From Luteibacter sp. 9135 (GTDB lineage: Bacteria > Pseudomonadota > Gammaproteobacteria > Xanthomonadales > Rhodanobacteraceae): DNA of 64,000 nt. How positions within the stretch are numbered: position 1 is the first letter of the stretch; the number at the start of each line of letters is the position of its first letter. Below, piece after piece: positions 55,390-63,384 of the stretch. The translations under genes were made by a program, and so were the position numbers. Where the stretch lies: the NCBI RefSeq assembly GCF_000745005.1, contig NZ_JQNB01000001.1, forward strand, positions 310,001 to 374,000, written 5' to 3'. The notes below the pieces were generated by a model. The model was not told the origin of the DNA. It did no database searches and saw nothing but the letters and a program-made list of their open reading frames with translations.

Positions 55390-57182
55390 GTGTCACCTGT
55401 GTGGGCGTCCGCACTATCGGAAGCCGGCAATGAGAAGTGGAACGTCGCACCGCGGTCCGTCTCGCCCTCGGCCCAGGTCCGCCCGCCGTGTCTCGCGATG
55501 ATGCGGCGCACGTTGGCCAGGCCGATACCGTTACCCGGGAACTCCGAGGCGCGGTGCAGGCGCTGGAAGACACCGAACAGCTTGCTTGCGTACTGCATGT
55601 CGAAGCCGGCGCCGTTGTCGCGCACGGCAAACTCGTAATCGCCTGCCGCGCTGCGCTCGAGGGTAACCTCGACGATCGCTTTCTCGCGGTTGGCGGTGTA
55701 CTTGACCGCGTTACCCAGCAAGTTCTGCCAGACGGTGCGCAACATGTTCTCGTCGCCGACGACGATGGGCAGGGGAGCGATCCGCCACTCGATCTGGCGG
55801 TCGCGTACCTCGGTTTCAACCAGGGCGCGCGCCTCTTCCACCAGCGACTGCATATCCACCGCCTGCAGCCGCAACGCGCCGCGGCCCAGGCGGGAGAACA
55901 CCAGCAGGTCGTCGATCAGCTGCGCCATGCGGCGGGAGGAATGGGTAATGACGTCGATGTAGTGCCTGACCCGGTCGTCGGAACGGTCGGCCAGGTGCGC
56001 TTCCAGCTTGCCGGCGAAGCCGGCGATGTGCCGCAGCGGCGCACGCAGGTCGTGCGAGACGGAATAGCTGAAGGCCTCCAGCTCGCGATTGACGTCGGAG
56101 ATCTGCTCCACCTTGCCCTCGAGCTGGCGATTGAGCTCGCTGACCTTCTGCTCGACCAGCGCTCGCGCCGTGATGTCGCTGACGGTCAGCAAGACCGCCG
56201 GCGCATCGTTGTCCGACTCTTCGATACGGCGTGCATTGATCACCACGAAGCGGTCGATGCCGTCCACGGTGCGCTGGGTGAGTTCGTAATCCCACAGTTC
56301 GCGGTCGCGCGCCACCACGTCGCTGAGGCGCTGCAACAGCGACGTGTCGCTCCATGCGCCTTCGCCGATCTCGTTGATCGGCAGCTTGCTGTCACGCTCA
56401 CGGTCGAAACCGTACAGCTCGGCGAACGCCGTATTGACCAGCAACGTACGCAGCGAAGCGTCCAGCATGGCGATAGGCTCGCGCACGGCCTGCACGATCA
56501 GTTGCGAGCGATTCACGGCGTCGGACGCCTGCACCTCCGCTTTCAGGCGGATCGCGATCTGTCGCTCGGACACCACCACCACGATCGCCAGCAGCGCGAT
56601 CTGCGCCAGCGAGGCGATCAGTAGCACCGTGCGGTTGTCCGATGCCGAATCCAGGGCCTGCGCGCGACGCTGTTCCAGCAGCGTGGATTCCTCCGCCAGC
56701 AGGTCGATCACCGTCTGGCGAATGGGAAAGAGGACGCGTATGTCCTCCATGGCCTTGAATGCGCCTTCGCGATCGCCCGCCCTGAGCCGGTCCATCGCCC
56801 GCTCGCAAAGGGTCGCCCGGCTGTTCGCCATCGCTTCCAGGCCGCCCAGGCGCGTGAGTTGCTGCGGATTGTCGGACATCATCCGGCGCAGGTCGCCGAT
56901 GAGACCGGGGACCAGCTTGCGGTTCGCGGCCAGCCGCTCTTCCAGTTGGGGGTCGGCCGGCGCGCCCGCCAGCAGGGTGTACGCCGCCGCCTCGCTGCCG
57001 CGCAGGATGGCGTCGACACGGTAGACGCCGGCCTTGATCTCGGCCGTATGCGTCACCCAGTCGCGGGTGGACAGGGCGGCATCCGCACTGGACCGATTGA
57101 CCACGTATGGCAAGGCCACGATGACGAGCACCGCCGTGAGCAGACTCGCGATACGCCAGCGCGCCCCCATCCTTACGATCAT
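55386..57182 (-). CDS. CHASE3-PAS sensor histidine kinase
   Basis: A 598-residue inner-membrane kinase. Membrane segments near residues 8-28 and 186-206 bracket a periplasmic CHASE3 sensor domain (TRDWVTHTAEIKAGVYRV, AAAYTLLAG). A PAS domain (about 235-345) and a phytochrome-type HisKA with H377 (YSVSHDLRAPLRHI) follow, then an ATPase domain (NLLGNAVKYT, DNGAGFDM, GNGIGLANVRRI). ATG 57182 begins just before the first helix; a 14-codon longer start at 57224 is possible. It leads a kinase-regulator-hybrid operon. Confidence 0.91.
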   Translation of the reverse strand: MIVRMGARWRIASLLTAVLVIVALPYVVNRSSADAALSTRDWVTHTAEIKAGVYRVDAILRGSEAAAYTLLAGAPADPQLEERLAANRKLVPGLIGDLRRMMSDNPQQLTRLGGLEAMANSRATLCERAMDRLRAGDREGAFKAMEDIRVLFPIRQTVIDLLAEESTLLEQRRAQALDSASDNRTVLLIASLAQIALLAIVVVVSERQIAIRLKAEVQASDAVNRSQLIVQAVREPIAMLDASLRTLLVNTAFAELYGFDRERDSKLPINEIGEGAWSDTSLLQRLSDVVARDRELWDYELTQRTVDGIDRFVVINARRIEESDNDAPAVLLTVSDITARALVEQKVSELNRQLEGKVEQISDVNRELEAFSYSVSHDLRAPLRHIAGFAGKLEAHLADRSDDRVRHYIDVITHSSRRMAQLIDDLLVFSRLGRGALRLQAVDMQSLVEEARALVETEVRDRQIEWRIAPLPIVVGDENMLRTVWQNLLGNAVKYTANREKAIVEVTLERSAAGDYEFAVRDNGAGFDMQYASKLFGVFQRLHRASEFPGNGIGLANVRRIIARHGGRTWAEGETDRGATFHFSLPASDSADAHTGDT

Positions 57183-57287
57183 GCTGTCGTGTTCCCCGCG
57201 ACGAATCCTGCCCCTGAAGGACATGGATTATAGACGCTGGGTACTTCGATTCGCTGGTGACGCAAGGACACACCCTGGGGACGCGAT

Positions 57288-57351
57288 AACGGGTGCGCCC
57301 CTTCCCGCCATGTGCCGTTCCGGCATCGGCGGGATAAGTGACGCACCCGTT
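57288..57351. repeat. 64-nt extragenic palindrome
   Basis: AACGGGTGCG at the left faces CGCACCCGTT at the right with an inner CCCGCC/GGCGGG pair and a GTGCCG/CGGCAT apex, giving a long imperfect hairpin. It lies between the CHASE3 kinase start and the GH92 stop and lacks a T-run, so it resembles an extragenic palindrome more than a standard terminator. Confidence 0.65.
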
Positions 57352-57416
57352 GGATGAAAGGCGTGCTTAATGCCCAAAAAGCCGTGAAGGTTCCGTGAGC
57401 CCTGCCGAGGGTGGGC

Positions 57417-59765
57417 TCAGGGAGCCGCTCCGGTCATCGAGTAAGGCGCCGAGCCCGGCTGCTGGCCCCAGCCTTTTGCCGGCTCCGCCTGCATGGTGAA
57501 GTGCAGCGCGCCCCCGGCCACGATGTCCTCGTGACGGATGAAGGTGCGGTCCAGCGGCTTGCCGTTGAGCGTCACCCCGCCGATATAGGGATGCGCGGCG
57601 TCGAGCCGGTCGGCCGACACCGTGAACCGCTTGCCGCCGGGCAGGTTCAGCGTGGCCTTCTCCACGAACGGCCGCCCGATCACGTACTCGTTGCTGCCCG
57701 GGGCCACCGGATAGAAGCCCAGCGAGCTGAAGATGTACCAGGCGGACATCTGGCCCAGGTCGTCGTTGCCGACCAGGCCGGTGGGCGTCGGGCTGTACTG
57801 CGTCTTCATGATCTGGACCAGCCGCTCCTGCGTCTTCCAGGGTTGGCCCGCGTAGTCGTACAGGTAGGCCACCTGATGGCTGGGCTCGTTGCCATGCGCA
57901 TACCAGCCGATCAGGCCGGTGATGTCCTCGACGTGGGCGAACGACTTGGGGTCCACCTTGGCATCGAATACCGAATCCAGCTTCTTGACGAAGGCATCCG
58001 TTCCGCCCAGGGCCGTGATCAGTCCGGCAACGTCCTGCGGCACGTACCAGGAATACTGCCACGCGTTGCCCTCGGTGTAATCGCTGCCATAGGCGGCCGA
58101 CGACGGATCGAACGGTTCGCGGAAGGCGCCGTCGCTCTTGCGCGCACGAAGGAAGCCGGTACGCGTGTCGAAGCTGTTCTTCCAGTTGCCGGCACGCTTC
58201 ATGAAGGTCGCGGCGACATCGTCCTTGCCCATCGCCTTGGCCATGCCGGCCAGCGACCAGTCGTCGAACGCGTACTCGACGGTCTTGGAGGCGGCCTCGG
58301 GCTGCCGGTCGATCGGCACGTAGCCGAGTTTCATGTAATCGTCCAGGCCGCCGTAGGGGCCGTACGTGGCACTGGCCACCATCGCCTCCAGCGCCTTGTC
58401 GGCATCGAACCCGCGGATACCTTTCACATAGGCATCGGCGATAACCGGCACGGCGTGGTAGCCGACCATGCACCAGGTTTCCATGCCCTGGTACGCCCAG
58501 ATCGGCAGGATACCGAAGGGACTAGCCTCGCGCGCCGCGATCAGCGAATTGACGAACTGGCTGCTCATGTCGGGGCGCAGCAACGTCACCAGCGGCTGCT
58601 GTGCGCGGTACACGTCCCACAGCGACCATGTGGAATAGAACTCGAAACCCTTGGCGGTGTGCACCTGGTTGTCGGGCCCACGGTACTGCCCGTTGACGTC
58701 CATCGACAGGCTGGGGGAGATCATCGCGTGGTACAGCGCGGTGTAGAACATCCGTCGAGTGTCCACCGGGGCCTGCACGTCCACCGTCGACAACACCTTT
58801 TCCCAGGCCCCACGAGCCTCGGCGCGACGCGCGTCGAAGTCGAAGCCCTGGCCATCGGCGTCCAGGTTGGCCACCGCGTTGTCCTCGCTGACCGAGGACA
58901 CGGCGACCTTCACCACCAGCGGCTTGCCCAGCTTGCCGAAATCGAACACGCCCTCCAGCGCACGACCGCTGATGCCGTCGGTGTCGTCGGCACGGTTGCC
59001 CGGCCCACTGAAGCCGCGGTAGGCGATCGCCTCCTCACGGTTCTTCAACGCACGGGAGGTCATCGGCTGGTTGAAACGCATGGCGAAATACAGCTGGCGG
59101 CCGGGCGCCCAGCCCCGCGTGGTGCGACCGCCGGTGACCGTACCGTCCGCACGCACGCGCAGCGACGACCAGAGTACCTTGCCGTCGTAATCGTAAATGC
59201 TGGGCCGCAGGTCCAGCAGCAGGTGCGCCGGCTTGCCCGCCGGAAAGGTGTAGCGGTGCCAGCCGACCCGCGCACCGGCCGTCAGTTCCGCACGTACGCC
59301 GTAGTCGGCCAGCGTAACGGCGTAGTACCCTGCCTCGGCGCGTTCGGTCGTATGGTCGAAACGCGAGCGATAGCCGCTGCCGGGCTTGTCGGGGGAGCCC
59401 GGGTCCAGCTTCACGTCACCGGCAACGGGCATGACGAGGACATCGCCCAGGTCGGAATGGCCGCTGCCGGAGAAATGCGTATGGGAGAAACCGAGGATGC
59501 TCGTGTCGCCGTACTGGTAACCGGCGGCCCATTTGTAGGCGTGCTTGACGTCCGGCATCGCCGTGTCGGGGGACAGCTGGATCATGCCGAAGGGCACCGT
59601 GGCGCCCGGAAAGGTATGACCGTCGCCGCCGGTGCCGATCATCGGATCGACCGCCGCAAAGGCGCTGGTCGGTCGGTCGGCGGCGGCGGCGGATGTCAGA
59701 ATCGGCAGGGCAAGGCCCAGGGCGGCGGCGAGCAGGCCGCGACGCAGGCGGGCGGAGTTCGGCAT
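57417..59765 (-). CDS. Secreted GH92 alpha-mannosidase
   Basis: A 782-residue exported glycoside hydrolase of family 92, calcium-dependent exo-alpha-mannosidases that trim N-glycan mannose. A signal peptide (residues about 1-30) precedes DPMIGTGGDGHTFPGATVPF, a family hallmark. GFSHTHFSGSGHSDLGD, YHAMISPSLSMDVNGQYRG and GNDDLGQMSAWYIFSSLGFY are also typical. The ATG at 59765 starts the signal peptide. It is divergent from a LacI regulator, with candidate operators in the 170-bp gap, and belongs with the transporter and sugar-converting genes beyond it. Confidence 0.95.
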   Translation of the reverse strand: MPNSARLRRGLLAAALGLALPILTSAAAADRPTSAFAAVDPMIGTGGDGHTFPGATVPFGMIQLSPDTAMPDVKHAYKWAAGYQYGDTSILGFSHTHFSGSGHSDLGDVLVMPVAGDVKLDPGSPDKPGSGYRSRFDHTTERAEAGYYAVTLADYGVRAELTAGARVGWHRYTFPAGKPAHLLLDLRPSIYDYDGKVLWSSLRVRADGTVTGGRTTRGWAPGRQLYFAMRFNQPMTSRALKNREEAIAYRGFSGPGNRADDTDGISGRALEGVFDFGKLGKPLVVKVAVSSVSEDNAVANLDADGQGFDFDARRAEARGAWEKVLSTVDVQAPVDTRRMFYTALYHAMISPSLSMDVNGQYRGPDNQVHTAKGFEFYSTWSLWDVYRAQQPLVTLLRPDMSSQFVNSLIAAREASPFGILPIWAYQGMETWCMVGYHAVPVIADAYVKGIRGFDADKALEAMVASATYGPYGGLDDYMKLGYVPIDRQPEAASKTVEYAFDDWSLAGMAKAMGKDDVAATFMKRAGNWKNSFDTRTGFLRARKSDGAFREPFDPSSAAYGSDYTEGNAWQYSWYVPQDVAGLITALGGTDAFVKKLDSVFDAKVDPKSFAHVEDITGLIGWYAHGNEPSHQVAYLYDYAGQPWKTQERLVQIMKTQYSPTPTGLVGNDDLGQMSAWYIFSSLGFYPVAPGSNEYVIGRPFVEKATLNLPGGKRFTVSADRLDAAHPYIGGVTLNGKPLDRTFIRHEDIVAGGALHFTMQAEPAKGWGQQPGSAPYSMTGAAP

Positions 59766-59804
59766 GGATGGTTCCCCTCGGATGAACGCTTGACGAGCGG
59801 TCGC

Positions 59805-59923
59805 GATCGTTTGGATCGTGACAAACGGATCGAACGTAGCAAAGATAGCCGGCCCATGCATGTTGCAGTGCGTGATGCATCCCAGACCACACCGCGCGAT
59901 GATCGCCCGGTTTAGATCGTTTG
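59805..59923. promoter_or_regulatory. Candidate LacI-family operator motifs
   Basis: GATCGTTTG occurs at 59805-59813 and again at 59915-59923 in the 170-bp region between the divergent GH92 and LacI genes. The first copy is followed by CAAACGGATC (59822-59831), which makes an imperfect inverted repeat. The positions, one near each gene start, would suit repression of both by the LacI protein. This is a pattern call only. Confidence 0.4.
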
Positions 59924-59935
59924 AAGGAGCCCTGA

Positions 59936-60985
59936 ATGCCGAGGATCACCCCGCAACGCCGCAAGGTGACCCTCGCCGACATCGCGCTGGGATGCGATGT
60001 GTCGCGGGCCACGGTATCGCTGGTGCTGCGCGGCAGCCCCCTGGTCAACTCCGCGACACGCGCGCGCGTCGAGGCGGAACTCAAACGGCAAGGCTACGTC
60101 TATAACCGCGCGGCGGCCAACCTGCGCCGACGCACCTCCTCCAGCATCGGCCTGGTCATCAACGACCTGGGTAACCCGTTCTTCGCCGAGTTCGCGGCCG
60201 GTGCCGACGAGGCGCTGGCCAGCGCCGGCTACGTCACCCTGCTGGGCAATACCGGCGAATCGCCGGACCGCCAGCAGGCGGTGCTCAACTCCCTGATCGA
60301 ACACGGCCCCGCCGGCATCATCCTCTCGCCGGCCGAAGGCAGCGAGGGCGAGCAGGTGCTGGCGGCGGTCGGCATGCACACGCCGCTGCTGGTGTTCAAC
60401 CGCGAGCTGCCGGACGACGAAGGCGCCCATCGCTGGGACACCCTGGAGATGGACAACGAGCACGGCGCCCGGCTCGCCACGGAACACCTCATCGGCCTCG
60501 GCCACCGGCGCATCGCCTTCTTCGGCGGCCACCGCGATTCCAGCTCGGTGGCCCAGCGTCGCAAGGGCTATGCCGGCGCCATGCAGGACGCCGGCCTGCC
60601 GGTCGATCCCGCCTGGCTGGTAGAAAGCGCGCCCACACGCCTGGAAGCCGCCCGGCAGACCGGCGCGCTGTTCGCCCGCGACCCGGCACCTACCGCAGCC
60701 GTCTGCTACAACGACGCCGTGGCGCTGGGCCTGATCCTCGGCCTGACCAAGCGCGGCCGGCGCCCCGGCGACGATTTCGCCCTGACCGGCTTCGACGATG
60801 TGGCGGAGGCCTCGGTGTGCGTACCGCCCCTCACCACCGTCGCGGTCGATCCGCGCGGCCTGGGCCGACGCAGCGCCGAACTCATCCTCGAACGACTTCG
60901 CAACCCCGAGACGGACACCGCTTATACGATCGCGCCGGTACGGCTGGTCGTACGCGAAAGCAGTTGTCCGCCCTCTTCACCCTGA
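59936..60985 (+). CDS. LacI-family transcriptional regulator
   Basis: A 349-residue regulator with an N-terminal LacI helix-turn-helix (about residues 10-60, VTLADIALGCDVSRATVSLV) and a periplasmic-binding-protein-like sensor domain (SIGLVINDLGNPFFAEFAAG, AVCYNDAVALGLI, GFDDVAEA). It sits between the GH92 gene and the transporter-kinase-isomerase genes, so it most likely controls them in response to mannose or a mannoside. A GGAG site precedes the ATG. Confidence 0.93.
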   Translation: MPRITPQRRKVTLADIALGCDVSRATVSLVLRGSPLVNSATRARVEAELKRQGYVYNRAAANLRRRTSSSIGLVINDLGNPFFAEFAAGADEALASAGYVTLLGNTGESPDRQQAVLNSLIEHGPAGIILSPAEGSEGEQVLAAVGMHTPLLVFNRELPDDEGAHRWDTLEMDNEHGARLATEHLIGLGHRRIAFFGGHRDSSSVAQRRKGYAGAMQDAGLPVDPAWLVESAPTRLEAARQTGALFARDPAPTAAVCYNDAVALGLILGLTKRGRRPGDDFALTGFDDVAEASVCVPPLTTVAVDPRGLGRRSAELILERLRNPETDTAYTIAPVRLVVRESSCPPSSP

Positions 60986-61005
60986 CCCACTACCTGGAGC
61001 GCCCC

Positions 61006-62331
61006 ATGGCCACCGGATCCACGCCATTGCCCACCTCGTCTTCGACGAGCACGGGCGACACCCGTTACACCTACTTCCCGCTCGCCCTCGGCGTGATGAC
61101 CACGATCTTCTTCATGTGGGGCTTCCTGACCTGCCTGAACGACATCCTGATCCCGCACCTCAAGGGTGTGTTCGAGCTGAACTACTTCCAGGCGATGCTC
61201 ATCCAGTTCACCTTCTTTGGCGCGTATTTCATCATGGGCCTGCCTGCGGGCAAGCTGGTGGCTGCGCTCGGCTACAAGAAGGGCATCGTTGCCGGCCTGA
61301 TCATCGCGGGCATCGGCGCGGCGCTGTTCTGGCCCGCCGCCGGTATGCGCGTCTATCCCATCTTCCTCGGCGCGCTGTTCATCCTGGCCACCGGCATCAC
61401 GGTGCTGCAGGTGGCGGCGAACCCGTACGTCGCGCTGCTGGGTCCCGAGAAGACGGCTTCCAGTCGCCTCACCCTCGCCCAGGCCCTCAACTCGTTCGGC
61501 ACCTTCCTCGCTCCGTTCTTCGGTGGCGTGCTGATCCTGTCCAACGCCGTGAAGAGCAGCGACGACATCGCCAAGCTCAGCGCCGCCGAGCAGGTCACCT
61601 ACCGCGCGACCGAAGCCAGCGCCGTGCAGGTGCCGTACATCGGCCTGGCCGTGGTGCTGGTGCTGATCGCGATCGGCGTGTATCTGTTCAACCTGCCCAA
61701 GCTGGAAGAAACCACCGAGAAGGCCGACGAAGGCCACCACTCGCTGATGGACGCGCTGAAGACCCCGCACGTGTTTTTTGGTGTGCTCGGTATCTTCTTC
61801 TACGTCGGTGGTGAAGTCTCGATCGGCAGCTTCATGATCAACTACCTGCAGCTGCCTGAGATCGGCAACATGACGGGCGAAGTCGCCGCGTCGCACGTCG
61901 CCTTCTACTGGGGTGGCGCGATGGTCGGCCGCTTCATCGGTTCGGCCCTGCTGGCCAAGTTCTCGCCGCGCGTCCTGCTGGCCGTGTTCGCCGCCATCAA
62001 CGTGCTGCTCGTCATCACCACCATGATGACCACCGGCACCGTGGCCGTTTACAGCATCGTGGCCATCGGCCTGTTCAACTCGATCATGTTCCCGACGATC
62101 TTCTCGCTGGGTATCGAGCGCATGGGTCCGCTCACCAGCAACGCGTCGAGCCTGCTGATCATGGCCATCGTCGGCGGCGCGCTGATCCCGGTCATCCAGG
62201 GCGCGGTCGCCGACCACATCGGCCTGCAGCACGCCTTCTTCATCCCGCTCATCTGCTACGCGTACATCGTGTTCTACGGCCTGAGCGGCTCGAAGATCCG
62301 CAACGTCCCGGTCGCCGCCAAGGCCGGTTGA
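61006..62331 (+). CDS. MFS sugar permease (FucP/GluP-like)
   Basis: A 441-residue inner-membrane transporter of the fucose-galactose-glucose:H+ symporter subfamily with twelve predicted helices. Markers are FFMWGFLTCLNDILIPHLK in helix 1, QVAANPYVALLGPEKTASSR, and NSIMFPTIFSLGIE. By context it likely imports mannose or a related hexose freed by the GH92 enzyme. The ATG at 61006 has GGAG 7 nt upstream; it follows the LacI gene by 20 nt. Confidence 0.92.
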   Translation: MATGSTPLPTSSSTSTGDTRYTYFPLALGVMTTIFFMWGFLTCLNDILIPHLKGVFELNYFQAMLIQFTFFGAYFIMGLPAGKLVAALGYKKGIVAGLIIAGIGAALFWPAAGMRVYPIFLGALFILATGITVLQVAANPYVALLGPEKTASSRLTLAQALNSFGTFLAPFFGGVLILSNAVKSSDDIAKLSAAEQVTYRATEASAVQVPYIGLAVVLVLIAIGVYLFNLPKLEETTEKADEGHHSLMDALKTPHVFFGVLGIFFYVGGEVSIGSFMINYLQLPEIGNMTGEVAASHVAFYWGGAMVGRFIGSALLAKFSPRVLLAVFAAINVLLVITTMMTTGTVAVYSIVAIGLFNSIMFPTIFSLGIERMGPLTSNASSLLIMAIVGGALIPVIQGAVADHIGLQHAFFIPLICYAYIVFYGLSGSKIRNVPVAAKAG

Positions 62332-62338
62332 CGCTCGT

Positions 62339-62368
62339 CACGACGGCCGGCGCCCGCCGGCCGTCGTG
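62339..62368. other. Perfect 14-bp inverted repeat between permease and fructokinase genes
   Basis: CACGACGGCCGGCG and CGCCGGCCGTCGTG are exact reverse complements separated by two bases, starting 7 nt after the permease stop. No T-run follows. It may stabilise the upstream message or lower expression of the genes after it within one transcript. Confidence 0.7.
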
Positions 62369-62403
62369 CTTCCCCTTCCCTGTCCCCAAGGACACGCGTA
62401 CGC

Positions 62404-63384
62404 ATGTCTTCCATCCTCTGCTTCGGCGAGGCGCTGATCGATTTCCACGCACAGCCCCAGGGCGGCGCCGGTCAGCCTCCCGCCTTCGTTCCGTTTGCCG
62501 GTGGCGCTCCCGCCAACGTCGCGGTCGCCTCCGCCCTGCTGGGCGCCAAAGCCCGTTTCGCCGGCATGCTCGCCCGTGACATGTTCGGCGACTTCCTGCT
62601 CAAGAGCCTGACCGACCTCGGCGTCGGCACCGACGATGTCGCGCGTACCGACGAGGCGCGCACCGCGCTGGCCTTCGTCGCGCACGACGACAAGGGCGAC
62701 CGCAGCTTCAGCTTCTATCGTCCGCCCGCGGCCGACCTGCTGTTCCGTCCTGAGCACTTTCGCGCCCAGGCGTTCGACGATCTGTCGATCTTCCACGTCT
62801 GCTCCAACTCGCTCACCGAGGCCGCGATCGCCGCGACTACGGTCGAAGGCATGCGCCGCGCCCGCACGGCCGGTGCGCTGGTCAGCTTCGACATGAACCT
62901 GCGTCCGGCCCTGTGGCCGAAGGACGAGGCACCGTTGCCCCGTCTGTGGGAGACCCTGCACGAAGCGGACGTGATCAAGCTCAGTGCCGAAGAGTTCGCG
63001 TTCATCCACACCGACGCCGACACCGATGATGCCGTGCTTGCCCGGCTGTGGGAGGGCAAGGCCCGCCTGCTGCTGGTAACCGACGGTGGTGAACCGATGC
63101 GCTGGTTTACCCGCGCCGCAAGCGGCGAGCTGTCCGGCTATGCCGTCGAGGCCGTGGACACCACGGCTGCGGGCGATGCGTTCGTCGGTGGCCTGCTGTC
63201 GCGCCTGGACCACGAGGGCGTCACCCCGGCCAGCTTCGACGCGTTGATCGCCGATGAAGCCCGCCTGGTCGAGCTGATCCGTTTTGCCGCCGCCTGCGGT
63301 GCGATCACCGCGACCCGCAAGGGCTCGTTCACCGCCATTCCCGACCAGGCCGAAGTGAAGGCCTTCATGGAGAAGCACGCATGA
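62404..63384 (+). CDS. PfkB-family sugar kinase, probable fructokinase
   Basis: A 326-residue ribokinase-fold enzyme. The N-terminal FGEALIDFH and GGAPANVAVASALLG bind sugar, and the catalytic Asp258 and anion hole are in DTTAAGDAFVGGL (an Ala replaces the usual Gly of DTxGAGD). The fructokinase assignment rests on its similarity to ScrK-type proteins and on the isomerase gene that overlaps its end by 4 nt. The product would be fructose-6-phosphate. Confidence 0.88.
   Translation: MSSILCFGEALIDFHAQPQGGAGQPPAFVPFAGGAPANVAVASALLGAKARFAGMLARDMFGDFLLKSLTDLGVGTDDVARTDEARTALAFVAHDDKGDRSFSFYRPPAADLLFRPEHFRAQAFDDLSIFHVCSNSLTEAAIAATTVEGMRRARTAGALVSFDMNLRPALWPKDEAPLPRLWETLHEADVIKLSAEEFAFIHTDADTDDAVLARLWEGKARLLLVTDGGEPMRWFTRAASGELSGYAVEAVDTTAAGDAFVGGLLSRLDHEGVTPASFDALIADEARLVELIRFAAACGAITATRKGSFTAIPDQAEVKAFMEKHA

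Noticed and set aside
57411..59915. 834-codon open frame opposite the GH92 gene
   Set aside because: Same antisense artefact; GH92 motifs are unambiguous on the minus strand.
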